From assembly GCA_050309765.1 (NCBI GenBank), contig JBNRMU010000068.1, positions 1-24,329 of the forward strand: a DNA stretch of 24,329 nucleotides. The letters run 5' to 3'. Positions 13,023 through 21,250 of the stretch are shown here, one piece after another. Source of the DNA: CALWRM01 sp050309765 (GTDB lineage Bacteria; Bacillota; Clostridia; Christensenellales; UBA1750). The position numbers were made by a program, and so were the translations under genes. Each line of letters starts with the position of its first letter. The first letter of the stretch is position 1. A model generated the notes under the pieces. The model was given only the letters and a program-made list of their open reading frames with translations, did no database searches and was not told the DNA's origin.

Positions 13023-14456
13023 ATGTACAAGGATACGATCACCATCGGCCTTATGCCGACCCGCCGCCCCGTGTTCAACATCAATACCGCGCGCGAAGAG
13101 TATGACATCATCATGCCCATCATCCGCGCCCAGATGCCCGACAAGGTCCGCTTTGTGGATGTGGAAGATATCTGCGAGCAGGGCATGGTCGCCCAGATGG
13201 AAGACATCGACCGCGTGGTGGATAAATTCACGGCCGCCAAGGTAGACGCCCTCTTTGCCCCCTTCTGCGACTTCGGCTGCGAAGAGGTTGTGGTGGGCAT
13301 CGCCAAGCAGTTCAACCTGCCCATCCTCATCTGGGGTACGCGCGACAAGGTTTCCACCTACGAAAAGCGCGAAAAAGAGACCCAGTGCGGTATCTTTGCC
13401 GCCACCAAGGTGCTGCGCAACTACGGCGTGACCTTCAGCTATATCTGGAACTGCGAGGCCGACAGCCCCGATTTCGTCAACGGCTTTGAGACCTTTGTGC
13501 GCGTGGCTTCCGTGCTCAAGGTCATGCGCAACCTGAACATCGCCGAGATCGGCGACCGCCCCGGCGCGTTCTACAGCGTTATCCACAACCAGCTGGCGCT
13601 GATCCAGAACTTCAACATCACCGTAAAGCCCATCGGCCTGGCCGCCATCCGCCAGAGGTACGACCAGATCCTGGCCGCCAACAGCCCCGAGCTGCAGGCC
13701 TACCACAAGGATCTGATGTCCCGCATCGACTGCTCGCAGGGCGCCGAGGAGTATGCCCTGCAGGTCTGCGCCGGTACCATGGCCATCGAGCAGCTCATGC
13801 GCGAGAACAACTGCAAGTGCGCGGCCTTTGACTGCGGCGGCGTGCGCAACGCCCTGGACATGACCGGCTCCGCCTGCTCCATCGAGGGCGAGCTGGCCGA
13901 CCGCGGCCTGCCCACTGCCTGCGAGACGGACGTGTGGGGCTCCCTGTCCGCGCTGATCCTGCAGGCCGCCTCCCTGGGCGACGAAAGCCCGCTGCTGGCC
14001 GACTGGACCTATCGCCATCCCACCAACGACAATGCCGAGCTGATCTGGCACGGCGCGCCGTTTGCCTACTCCCTGGCCCGCAAGGATGTAAAGCCCGTGT
14101 TCCACAAGAGGGAGTTCCGCGGCCGTACCTCTTTCGAGGCCAACTGGGAGCTGAAAAAGGGCGATATCACCATGCTGCGCATGGATGAGCTGGACGGCGA
14201 GTACTACATCTTCTGCGGCGAAGGCAAGGCCGTGGACGGCCCCGCCACCACCGGCACCTATGTCTGGCTGGAGGTGGACAACTGGAAGCGCTGGGAAGAA
14301 AAGCTCATGCTTGGGCCGTACATCCACCATGTGGGCGGCATTTACGGCAACTACTTCAAGGTCTTCCGCGAAGTGGTCCGCTATCTCAATAAGCCCAAGA
14401 AGGGCGTTGTGGTGCACTTTGACCATCCCGGCGCCGAGGGCCCCTACAGCCTGTAA
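13023..14456 (+). CDS. L-fucose/L-arabinose isomerase family protein
   Basis: A 477-residue cytoplasmic protein with the FucI/AraA-type three-domain plan. The N-terminal half has alternating strands and helices (ITIGLMPTRRPVFN, VDALFAPFCDFGCEEVV, LPILIWGTRDK). Likely metal ligands are E301 (in ACETDVWG), D327 (in ADWTYRHPTND) and one of H435/H436 (in GPYIHHVGG), matching the Glu/Asp/His site of L-fucose isomerase. It is shorter than FucI (about 590) and closer to the short L-fucose/arabinose isomerase-like proteins whose substrates are mostly unproven. AGGAG lies 8 bases before the ATG at 13023; the longer reading frame upstream contains both predicted promoters and is rejected. The DUF1080 gene follows 97 bases later, so the two probably form an operon. 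It may isomerise the sugar released by the import pathway. Confidence 0.87.
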   Translation: MYKDTITIGLMPTRRPVFNINTAREEYDIIMPIIRAQMPDKVRFVDVEDICEQGMVAQMEDIDRVVDKFTAAKVDALFAPFCDFGCEEVVVGIAKQFNLPILIWGTRDKVSTYEKREKETQCGIFAATKVLRNYGVTFSYIWNCEADSPDFVNGFETFVRVASVLKVMRNLNIAEIGDRPGAFYSVIHNQLALIQNFNITVKPIGLAAIRQRYDQILAANSPELQAYHKDLMSRIDCSQGAEEYALQVCAGTMAIEQLMRENNCKCAAFDCGGVRNALDMTGSACSIEGELADRGLPTACETDVWGSLSALILQAASLGDESPLLADWTYRHPTNDNAELIWHGAPFAYSLARKDVKPVFHKREFRGRTSFEANWELKKGDITMLRMDELDGEYYIFCGEGKAVDGPATTGTYVWLEVDNWKRWEEKLMLGPYIHHVGGIYGNYFKVFREVVRYLNKPKKGVVVHFDHPGAEGPYSL

Positions 14457-14484
14457 GCGAAGGATTTCCTAAAAACGCATCCTT

Positions 14485-14520
14485 CTCCCCGCTGTCGTCT
14501 CCGGCAGCGGGGAGCTTTTC
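14485..14520 (+). terminator. Stem-loop between the isomerase-like and DUF1080 genes
   Basis: A perfect 10-bp stem, CTCCCCGCTG (14485-14494) with CAGCGGGGAG (14505-14514), loop of 10, followed by CTTTTC. The short T-run suggests a partial terminator that lowers DUF1080 expression, or an mRNA stabiliser. No new promoter is evident before the next gene. Confidence 0.6.
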
Positions 14521-14553
14521 AAACCCCCGTTTGATCGCATAGGAGGAAGCCAA

Positions 14554-15354
14554 ATGGATAACGAGTTCCGTCCCCTGTTCAAACCCGATTCACTGGATGG
14601 CTGGCGCGTCTACCCGCGCGGGCTGTCCCAGCTTGCGCCCGGCAGCGAAAAGTATGCCGAGGCTCTGAAGCATCCCGGCCTTTGGACCGTGCAAAACGGC
14701 GTGGTCGAGGGCCGCCAGGACCCGCCCGGCTGCGGCTTCGGCTCGTATCTCGTGAGCGAGGAGGTCTTCGGCGACTTTGAGCTAATCTACGAGGCCAGGC
14801 CCGACTGGCCCGCGGATACCGGCGTGTATGTGCGCGCGAGCGAGGATGGCTGCGTGGGCTACCAGATCCTGCTCGACCACCGCAAATCCGGCAGCATCGG
14901 CGGTTTTTACGGCAACGCCATCGGCGGCTTCCACGCCATCAACTGGAACGTGGACGCCGATCTGGACGCGGACGGCAACGCCCTGCGCATAAAGATCGAA
15001 GACCCGGCCACCACGCTGGAGCCCATCACGCCCGACAAGCCCGCCCTGCTGACCTATAAGATCAGCGGCCAGGAGTTCTTAAAGCTATGGAAATGGAACG
15101 ACTGGAACGAGTTTCGCGTGGTCTGCAAGGGCCTGCTGCCCAGCCTTACCACCTTTATCAACGGCGTGAAGGTGGCCGCCATCGACATGGCAGGCGTTTG
15201 CTCGCCCAAATTCTTGCGCGACAAGGCCGAGGCCCTGGGCGCCAAGGGACATATCTCCTTCGAGGTGCACGACAACGACCCCAAGATGGGCGAGGCCCGC
15301 TGGGGCAAGACCGCCGCTTGCCGCTGGCGCAACGTGCGCATCCGCGAATTATAA
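14554..15354 (+). CDS. DUF1080 (3-keto-disaccharide hydrolase type) protein
   Basis: A 266-residue protein of the DUF1080 family, a beta-sandwich of concanavalin-like shape named for 3-keto-glycoside cleavage; related enzymes cleave the 3-oxidised sugar by hydrolysis or elimination. Family signs are the opening FRPLFKPDSLDGWRVY (5-20), WTVQNGVVEGR (44-54), a FGDFELIYEARPDWPADTGVYVR segment, GYQILLDHR, and the closing HISFEVHD..ARWGKTAACRWRNVRIREL. Unlike the many secreted members in Bacteroidota and Planctomycetota, it has no signal peptide, so cleavage would be cytoplasmic. GGAGG precedes the ATG by 8 bases. The partner enzyme expected to make the 3-keto sugar (a GFO/IDH/MocA dehydrogenase) is not in the window; the ThuA-like protein at 2406-3056 belongs to the same biochemical theme. 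Confidence 0.87.
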   Translation: MDNEFRPLFKPDSLDGWRVYPRGLSQLAPGSEKYAEALKHPGLWTVQNGVVEGRQDPPGCGFGSYLVSEEVFGDFELIYEARPDWPADTGVYVRASEDGCVGYQILLDHRKSGSIGGFYGNAIGGFHAINWNVDADLDADGNALRIKIEDPATTLEPITPDKPALLTYKISGQEFLKLWKWNDWNEFRVVCKGLLPSLTTFINGVKVAAIDMAGVCSPKFLRDKAEALGAKGHISFEVHDNDPKMGEARWGKTAACRWRNVRIREL

Positions 15355-15365
15355 GCAAATACAGC

Positions 15366-15405
15366 AAAAGGCGCGCCTCCCGATCGTGGGAAGCGCGCCT
15401 TTTTT
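15366..15405. terminator. Bidirectional terminator between convergent genes
   Basis: AAAAGGCGCGC (15366-15376) pairs with GCGCGCCTTTT (15393-15403), extended by TCCC/GGGA past a mismatch. T-runs occur on both strands (TTTTTT on plus, CTTTTGC on minus). It serves the DUF1080 gene and the serine hydrolase gene that stops at 15414. Confidence 0.9.
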
Positions 15406-15413
15406 ATGCTTGC

Positions 15414-16898
15414 TTATGCCCTGTACAGCACCAGCGCGGGGCCGTTTTCGCCTTCCAGGCGGGAGGGCGTGGGCAGGGTGGAGCAGACCTCCAGGCGCAG
15501 GCTGTCGTCGCCAAACAGCAGGCGCACGCGCGCGCCGTTGGCCATCTCCACGCAGCGGACCTCCATTTCCAGGCAGGTCTCGCTGTACCAGCGGGCAGCC
15601 GCGGCGTAATGCTTGCCGCCCACGAGGTTCATATGCGTATCGCCGGTGAAGGAGGCGTACAGCTCGATGTTCTCCTTCTTCTGCTCCGCGCACAGGCGAA
15701 CGCCGTATTGATCGAAGGCAAGGCATATAGCGCAAAGCTGCTCGCCCTTGTCGGGGCGGCGGCTGGTGCCGCCGACGATGTCCACCAGGCCGGGCAGGGT
15801 TTCGCGGGCCTCAAAGCGCGCGCCGCCGACCTTTTCCTCGGCCAGGGGGCTGCGCGGGCCCCAGGTCACGGGGAGTTTCAGGTTTGCCAGCGTGTGCTTC
15901 AGGGTATCGGCGGCCGCATCTGCGGGCAGGCAGCTTTCGTCCGTGATCGCGGGCAGGATGGTGGCCCAGCAGATATTGAGCAGGTCGTTCGTGGCCAGTG
16001 AAGCCGAACTGATGATGATGGCGGCGTCCTTTTCCGGGATCACGATGCCGAACTGGCCGTAAGCGCCGTCCGCGCGGTAGATGCCCTCGGGCACGCAGCG
16101 CCAGAACTGGAAGCCGTAGCCCTTTTGCCAGTTGTCGATGGTGGGGGCGTAAACGGGGTTGTCCGTTTCGATCTGCTTGGCGGAGGCCTTCTCAAACCAG
16201 GCCTCGTTCAGCAGGCGCTTTCCCTCCCAAACGCCCTTTTGCAGCCAGAACTGGATGAAGCGGGCCATGTCCTCGGTGGCGAGGAAATAGCCGGAACCGC
16301 CGCGCTCCACACCATCCGGCAACGCCTGGCAGTAAACGTCCTTCATGCCCAGGGGGTCGAGCAGGCGGGGCTTCAGATACTGGGTCAATGTCATTCCGGT
16401 CTTTTTCTGCAGCACGGCGGCCAGCATGTTGGTACCGGCCGTGTTGTACTGGAACATGGTGCCGGGCTTGTACTTAAAATCGTGGTGCAAGAAGCCCTTG
16501 ATCCACTCCGGGTCCTCCTGGCCGAAGACGCCGGGCTCCTTCTCGTGGCCGCAGCTCATGGTCAGCAGGCTATACAGATCAGCCTGTTTGAGGTTTTCGC
16601 TCGGGTTTGCCGGGCACTTGTCGGGAAACAGGTCCACCAGCTTCTCGTCCAAGGTGAGCAGGCCCTCCTGCTCGGCAAAGCCGATGGCCGTAGAGGTCAG
16701 GCTCTTGGAGAAGGAGAACATGGCGTGCTTGATGTCCGGCGCGTAGGGCGCCCACCAGCCCTCGGCGCAGATCTTGCCGTGGCGCAGCACCATGAGGGAG
16801 TGCATCTCGATCGAGCGGCGCTGGGTCTCCTCGATAAAGGCCAGGATGCCCTTGGAGGATATGCCTACCTCTTCGGGGGTAACGCGTTCAAATTCCAT
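15414..16898 (-). CDS. Serine beta-lactamase-like hydrolase with C-terminal beta-rich domain
   Basis: A 494-residue protein of the class C beta-lactamase / penicillin-binding-like superfamily. S62-F-S-K65 is the SxxK motif in a typical HAMFSFSKSLTSTAIG context; Y151-N-T is the Tyr-containing second motif; D277-G-A-Y-G-Q-F-G occupies the third-motif region. A beta-rich tail (about 345-494) follows the catalytic domain. No signal peptide or membrane segment is present, so it is not a secreted beta-lactamase; 6-aminohexanoate-dimer hydrolase-like esterases or amidases are closer models. The start at 16898 has AGAGGT 7 bases upstream; the frame stays open upstream to 17120 but no start there has a ribosome site. 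The gene is alone on its strand and convergent with DUF1080. Substrate unknown. Confidence 0.87.
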   Translation of the reverse strand: MEFERVTPEEVGISSKGILAFIEETQRRSIEMHSLMVLRHGKICAEGWWAPYAPDIKHAMFSFSKSLTSTAIGFAEQEGLLTLDEKLVDLFPDKCPANPSENLKQADLYSLLTMSCGHEKEPGVFGQEDPEWIKGFLHHDFKYKPGTMFQYNTAGTNMLAAVLQKKTGMTLTQYLKPRLLDPLGMKDVYCQALPDGVERGGSGYFLATEDMARFIQFWLQKGVWEGKRLLNEAWFEKASAKQIETDNPVYAPTIDNWQKGYGFQFWRCVPEGIYRADGAYGQFGIVIPEKDAAIIISSASLATNDLLNICWATILPAITDESCLPADAAADTLKHTLANLKLPVTWGPRSPLAEEKVGGARFEARETLPGLVDIVGGTSRRPDKGEQLCAICLAFDQYGVRLCAEQKKENIELYASFTGDTHMNLVGGKHYAAAARWYSETCLEMEVRCVEMANGARVRLLFGDDSLRLEVCSTLPTPSRLEGENGPALVLYRA

Positions 16899-17051
16899 CT
16901 GTCGCACCTCTTTTTTTGTAGACTGCGGCTTTGGCCGATCCGCGGCCGCCGTTTTTTCTACCTTTGTTTTAACCCATGGCGCATCTAAAATCAAGGCCCC
17001 GCCCACAAATTCTTTGCCCCGTGCTTTTTCGCCTTTTTTCACGAATTTTAT

Positions 17052-17080
17052 TTGCCTGCGCCCGGCAAATCGTTTATACT
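17052..17080 (+). promoter_or_regulatory. Promoter of the PlsC-like gene
   Basis: TTGCCT (17052-17057), 17 bases, TATACT (17075-17080), about 70 bases before the chosen start codon. Confidence 0.68.
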
Positions 17081-17149
17081 TAATTGTTGTTGACCTTGTT
17101 TTTATGCAAGTCTGCCGCATTTTATATCACTTCGGAGACGCCGTATCGT

Positions 17150-18295
17150 ATGGATAAAGCCATCCGCCACCAGAAGACCTGGGTCTTCCTGTATCGCCTG
17201 CTGGGCGGTTACATCCACAAAAAGTTCAACCTCAGTCACGAGCCCTGTACGGCCGAAGGGCCGCTGATCGTGCTGTCCAACCATGTCACCGACTGGGACC
17301 CGCTGCTCGTGGCCATGAGCTTTCCCGAAAAGATGCTGTATTTCGTGGCCAGCGAGCACCTGATGCGCAAGGGGCTGCTCTCCTCTATCCTAAACTATTT
17401 GTTTGCCCCCATCCCGCGCAAAAAGGCCTCCACCGGCTCGGATACCGCCCTTGCCTGCCTGCGCCACGTGCGCGCGGGGCATTCGGTGTGCATCTTCGGC
17501 GAGGGCGACGCCAGTTGGAACGGCTGCACCGGCCACGTGTTTCCCGCCACAGGCAAGCTGGTGCGCGCCAGCGGCGCCACGCTGGTCACCTTCCGCATCG
17601 AGGGCGGCTACCTTTCCAACCCCCGCTGGGGCAAGGGCGTGCGCCGCGGCCGCGTGCATGTGCATCCGGTAAATATCTACCCGCCGCAAACGCTCAAGGC
17701 CATGGCGCCGGATATGATCAACGCCGCCATCGATCGGGACATCCGCGAGGATGCCTGGCAGCGGCAGGCCCTCTCCCCCGTGGCCTACAAGGGCGCACGG
17801 CCGGCGGAAAACATCGAAACCGCCCTGTTCCTCTGCCCCAAATGCGGTCGCATCGGCACCCTGCGCGGCCGGGATGATCGGGTGGAATGCGACTGCGGGC
17901 TTTCTCTTCGCTATACGCCGCAGGGCTACTTCGACCCGCCAAAGCCCTTCCAAACCATCGCCCAGTGGGACGAGTGGCAGCTTGCCCGTCTGGCCGATCC
18001 AGACTTTTTAGGCGACGGCGCGCTGTTTTCCGACGACAGCCTGCTGCTCAAGGAGATCCTGCCCGGCCACAGGGAACAGAACCTGGAAAAGGGCGTGCTC
18101 TTCCAGTACCGGGATGCGCTGCGCCTGGGCGGGCGGGAGTTTTTGCTCTCCAAGATACGCAGCATGGCCATGGTACAAAACAACGTGCTGCTGTTCGATA
18201 TCGGCGATAAGTATTACGAGCTGCGCGCCTTAAAGCCGCGCTGCCTGCGCAAATACCTGGCACTTTGGCAAAACCTGCAGCCCAAGCTGCCCTAA
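17150..18295 (+). CDS. PlsC-like acyltransferase with zinc ribbon and C-terminal extension
   Basis: A 381-residue protein. The first part (about 35-205) is a glycerophosphate acyltransferase-like domain: L-S-N-H45-V-T-D-W-D50 is the catalytic HX4D motif, and FGEGDASW (116-123) replaces the common FPEGTRS motif. Residues 226-251 form a four-Cys zinc ribbon (C229-P-K-C232...C247-D-C249), and the last 120 residues have a PH-like beta pattern (GVLFQYRDALRLGGREFLLSKIRSMAMVQNN) ending in a helix. PlsC proteins of about 240 residues lack these additions. Start: the ATG at 17150 is preceded by GGAG, though 12 bases away, so the start is less certain. A glutamate symporter gene follows 34 bases later. 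It may acylate an atypical lipid precursor; the role of the ribbon is unknown. Confidence 0.83.
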   Translation: MDKAIRHQKTWVFLYRLLGGYIHKKFNLSHEPCTAEGPLIVLSNHVTDWDPLLVAMSFPEKMLYFVASEHLMRKGLLSSILNYLFAPIPRKKASTGSDTALACLRHVRAGHSVCIFGEGDASWNGCTGHVFPATGKLVRASGATLVTFRIEGGYLSNPRWGKGVRRGRVHVHPVNIYPPQTLKAMAPDMINAAIDRDIREDAWQRQALSPVAYKGARPAENIETALFLCPKCGRIGTLRGRDDRVECDCGLSLRYTPQGYFDPPKPFQTIAQWDEWQLARLADPDFLGDGALFSDDSLLLKEILPGHREQNLEKGVLFQYRDALRLGGREFLLSKIRSMAMVQNNVLLFDIGDKYYELRALKPRCLRKYLALWQNLQPKLP

Positions 18296-18329
18296 GCAAG
18301 CATTACTTTCCGGAAAGGACTCCTGCCCT

Positions 18330-19712
18330 ATGGACTATTCCGCCGCCAACGCGCCCCTGTGGGGCATCATCATCCAGCTGGGCCTGATCGCGGGCGCGCT
18401 GCTGGTCTCGAACTTTCTGCGCAATAAGCTGCGCTTTGTGCAAAAGAGCATGCTGCCCGTGGCCGTGCTGGCCGGGTTTTTGCTGTTGCTTTTCAAGGTT
18501 CTGGGTATTGTGCGCCTGAATGGCGAGATACTGGAGATCCTCGTGTACCACGCCATCGCCTTGGGCTTTATCGCCATGTCGCTGCGTGTGACCGTCAAGC
18601 GCCCGACCGAGCGGCTCACCGGTCTTAAATCCGGCGCGGTGATCGTGGGCGCCTACCTGGTGCAGGGCGCCGTAGGGCTTGTGATCACCATCGCCCTGGG
18701 CTATACCTTCATGCCCCAGCTGTTCAAGGCCGCGGGTCTGCTGCTGCCCATGGGCTATGGTCAGGGTCCCGGCCAGGCCAACAACATCGGCGCCAGCTAC
18801 GAGCAGATGGGCTTTACCGGCGGGCACAGCTTCGCCCTTTCCATCGCGGCGGCCGGCTACATCTGCGCCTGCGTGGTGGGCGTGCTGCTGTTGAACCTCC
18901 TGGCCCGCAAGGGACGGCTGAACCTTTCCGCCAGACAGGCCCAGCAAAGCGCGGACCTGACCGTGGGCTTTTTCCAGGACAAAAACGAACTGCCCGTGTC
19001 CGATTCCATCGACCGGCTGTCCGTGCAGCTGGCGCTGGTTTTGCTCACCTATCTTTTGACCTATCTGGTCACGCGCGGCATCACCGCGGGCTTAAGCGCC
19101 ATATCGCCCGGCCTGGCCGGCATGCTCAACACCCTTTTGTGGGGCTTTAACTTCATCGTGGGCTCCGCGCTGGCCATCCTGGTGCGCGTGCTGCTCAACC
19201 ATGCGCAGAAGGCTAAGATCGTCGAGCACCAGTACCAGAACAACTATCTGCTCAATCGCCTTTCCGGCTTTTTCTTCGATATCATGATCGTGGCCGGCAT
19301 CGCCGCCATCAATCCGGAGGATTTGTCCGGCCTGTGGCTGCCCTTTGCGCTGCTTGCCATCGCCGGCGGCGTGTTCACCTGGCTGTACCTGCGCCTGGTG
19401 TGCAAAAAGGCCTACGCCGGCTACTATTACGAGGGGCTCATCTCCATGTACGGCATGCTCACCGGCACCATCGGCTCCGGCATTCTGCTGCTGCGCGAGG
19501 TGGACCCCGACTTTTCCACGCCGGCGGCGGGCAACCTGGTGCTGGGCAGCAGCTTCGGCATCGTATTTGGCGCGCCGGTGCTGGCGCTGGTGAGCCTGGC
19601 GCCAAGGTCCGACCTGATGTGCTTTCTGACATTGGGGCTTGCGCTGGTGTACCTGGCGCTGCTCCTGCTCGTCATCTATAAGCTTGGGAACAAAAAGCAG
19701 GCGCAGGGCTGA
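18330..19712 (+). CDS. GltS-type sodium/glutamate symporter family protein
   Basis: A 460-residue integral membrane protein with about ten or eleven hydrophobic segments in two halves. The segment M-G-Y-G-Q-G-P-G-Q-A-N-N-I-G (141-154) in the first half is the reentrant-loop-type motif of the ESS (glutamate:sodium symporter) family, and GTIGSGILLLREVDP in the second half is its counterpart. Members import glutamate with sodium, but this one is divergent and longer than E. coli GltS (about 400), so the substrate may be another organic acid. AAAGGA lies 9 bases before the ATG. It is probably co-transcribed with the acyltransferase gene upstream. No clear terminator follows it. Confidence 0.83.
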   Translation: MDYSAANAPLWGIIIQLGLIAGALLVSNFLRNKLRFVQKSMLPVAVLAGFLLLLFKVLGIVRLNGEILEILVYHAIALGFIAMSLRVTVKRPTERLTGLKSGAVIVGAYLVQGAVGLVITIALGYTFMPQLFKAAGLLLPMGYGQGPGQANNIGASYEQMGFTGGHSFALSIAAAGYICACVVGVLLLNLLARKGRLNLSARQAQQSADLTVGFFQDKNELPVSDSIDRLSVQLALVLLTYLLTYLVTRGITAGLSAISPGLAGMLNTLLWGFNFIVGSALAILVRVLLNHAQKAKIVEHQYQNNYLLNRLSGFFFDIMIVAGIAAINPEDLSGLWLPFALLAIAGGVFTWLYLRLVCKKAYAGYYYEGLISMYGMLTGTIGSGILLLREVDPDFSTPAAGNLVLGSSFGIVFGAPVLALVSLAPRSDLMCFLTLGLALVYLALLLLVIYKLGNKKQAQG

Positions 19713-19806
19713 AAAATTCTGCTCCTTTAACCGTATTTTTGCTGTCGCAATTGCCTGCGCTGCTGTACACTATACATACAAATAATAGATTGGGTGGAAA
19801 ACTTCC

Positions 19807-21186
19807 ATGCGATTATTTACCCGCGATAAAAGCTTTTATCGTTCCCTGGTCTCCCTGGCGATCCCCGTGGCCCTGCAAAACCTGATCACCTTTGCCGTGA
19901 CCTTTGCCGATAATCTCATGGTCAGCTCCCTGGGCGACTCGGCGGTTTCCGGCATTTACATGGGCAGCCAGATCCAAACCTTTCTGCAGATGTTCTCCGG
20001 CGGCATCGAGGGCGCCATCCTCATCCTCGCCGCACAGTACTGGGGCAAGCGCGACACGGAAAGCATCAAGCGCATCGTCGCCATCGGCCTGCACTTTTCC
20101 CTGGTCGTGGGTCTGGTGCTGACCATCGCCTGCTTTTTGTTCCCCGCGGCGATCCTCTCTTTGCTGACGACGGATCCCTCCGTCATTGCGGACGGCGTCA
20201 CCTATCTGCGCATCGTGTGCTTTACCTATGTGTTCTTCTGCCTGACGCAGGCGCTGATCGCCTCCATGCGCAGCGTGGAGGTGGCGCGCATCGGCATGGT
20301 GGTTTCGGCCATCTCCCTGGTGTTCAACATCTCGCTCAACTACATCCTGATCTTCGGCAAGCTGGGCCTGCCGGCCCTGGGCGTGCGCGGCGCGGCCATC
20401 GCCACCCTGATCTCGCGCGTGATCGAGACCAGCATCATGGCCGTTTATATCTTCCGCATCGATAAAAAGCTGCAGATCAAGCTGCCCGAGCTTTTGCACA
20501 GCGACAGGCTCCTGCGCCGCGACTTCATCCGCTACGGCCTGCCCATCATCGGCGGCAACGTGGTCTGGAGCGTGAATCTGATGGCCAACTCCATGATCCT
20601 GGGCCGCTTCCCGGCCAGCGTCATCACCGCGGCCAGCGTCGCCAACACCATGAACGCCCTGGCCTATGTCACCATGAACGGCATGGCCTCGGCCGTGGGC
20701 ATCATCACCGGCAAGACCGTGGGCGCGGGCAAGACCGAGCTGATGAAGGAATACGCCCGCACCGTGCAGATCCTCTTCTTCTGCCTGGGGCTTTTGACCG
20801 GCGGCATGGTGGCCCTGCTCAAGCGCCCGTTCCTCTCGCTGTATTCCGGCATCACGCCGGAGGCGGCGGCCACCGCCCTGCAATTCATCACCGTGCTTTC
20901 CGTTACCATGATCGGCACCTGCTACCAGGCGGCGGGGCTGTTCGGCCTGGTCAAGTCCGGCGGCGACATCGGCTTTGTGTTCAAGAACGATACCATCTTC
21001 GTCTTCCTGGTGGTGCTGCCCTCCGCCATACTGGCCGCCTACCTGGGCGCGCCCGCCTGGGTGGTGTTCGCCTGCTTAAAGTGCGACCAGATCCTAAAGT
21101 GCTTTGTGGCGGTGGTCAAGATCAACTCCTTCAACTGGATGAAGAACCTCACCCGCGAAACGAAAACGCAGGCGCAGGAAGCCTAA
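19807..21186 (+). CDS. MATE family efflux transporter
   Basis: A 459-residue membrane protein with twelve predicted hydrophobic segments arranged as two bundles. N-terminal features FYRSLVSLAIPVALQNLITFAVTFADNLMVSSLGDSAVSGIYMG and the internal LNYILIFGKLGLPALGVRGAAIATLISRVIE segment are typical of the MATE superfamily, in the NorM/DinF-related group common in Clostridia. Such proteins export drugs or metabolites using sodium or proton gradients. GGGTGG lies about 9 bases before the ATG. There is a 94-base gap after the symporter gene; TTGCCT at 19751 and TATACA at 19771 are too close (14 bases) to make a convincing promoter, so transcription may continue from upstream. A strong terminator follows. 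Confidence 0.93.
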   Translation: MRLFTRDKSFYRSLVSLAIPVALQNLITFAVTFADNLMVSSLGDSAVSGIYMGSQIQTFLQMFSGGIEGAILILAAQYWGKRDTESIKRIVAIGLHFSLVVGLVLTIACFLFPAAILSLLTTDPSVIADGVTYLRIVCFTYVFFCLTQALIASMRSVEVARIGMVVSAISLVFNISLNYILIFGKLGLPALGVRGAAIATLISRVIETSIMAVYIFRIDKKLQIKLPELLHSDRLLRRDFIRYGLPIIGGNVVWSVNLMANSMILGRFPASVITAASVANTMNALAYVTMNGMASAVGIITGKTVGAGKTELMKEYARTVQILFFCLGLLTGGMVALLKRPFLSLYSGITPEAAATALQFITVLSVTMIGTCYQAAGLFGLVKSGGDIGFVFKNDTIFVFLVVLPSAILAAYLGAPAWVVFACLKCDQILKCFVAVVKINSFNWMKNLTRETKTQAQEA

Positions 21187-21207
21187 GGGCTTTTGCCAAA
21201 AAGACTA

Positions 21208-21240
21208 AGCGGAGCAGGAAATTCCTGCTCCGCTGTTTTT
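21208..21240 (+). terminator. Terminator of the MATE gene
   Basis: A long perfect stem, AGCGGAGCAGGAA (21208-21220) with TTCCTGCTCCGCT (21222-21234), folding with a small loop, then GTTTTT. The minus strand tail is TAGTCTTTTT, so it can also stop the converging membrane-protein transcript. Confidence 0.92.
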
Positions 21241-21250
21241 GTATATATCT

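Noticed and set aside
14485..14520. Operon break between the FucI-like and DUF1080 genes
   Set aside because: The hairpin has only a short T-run and no new promoter is seen before 14554, so I kept the two as one probable unit with reduced downstream expression.
16899..17120. 74-codon N-terminal extension of the serine hydrolase
   Set aside because: The segment is basic and low in structure, has no ribosome site, and overlaps the start region of the divergent PlsC-like transcript. AGAGGT before the ATG at 16898 decides the start.
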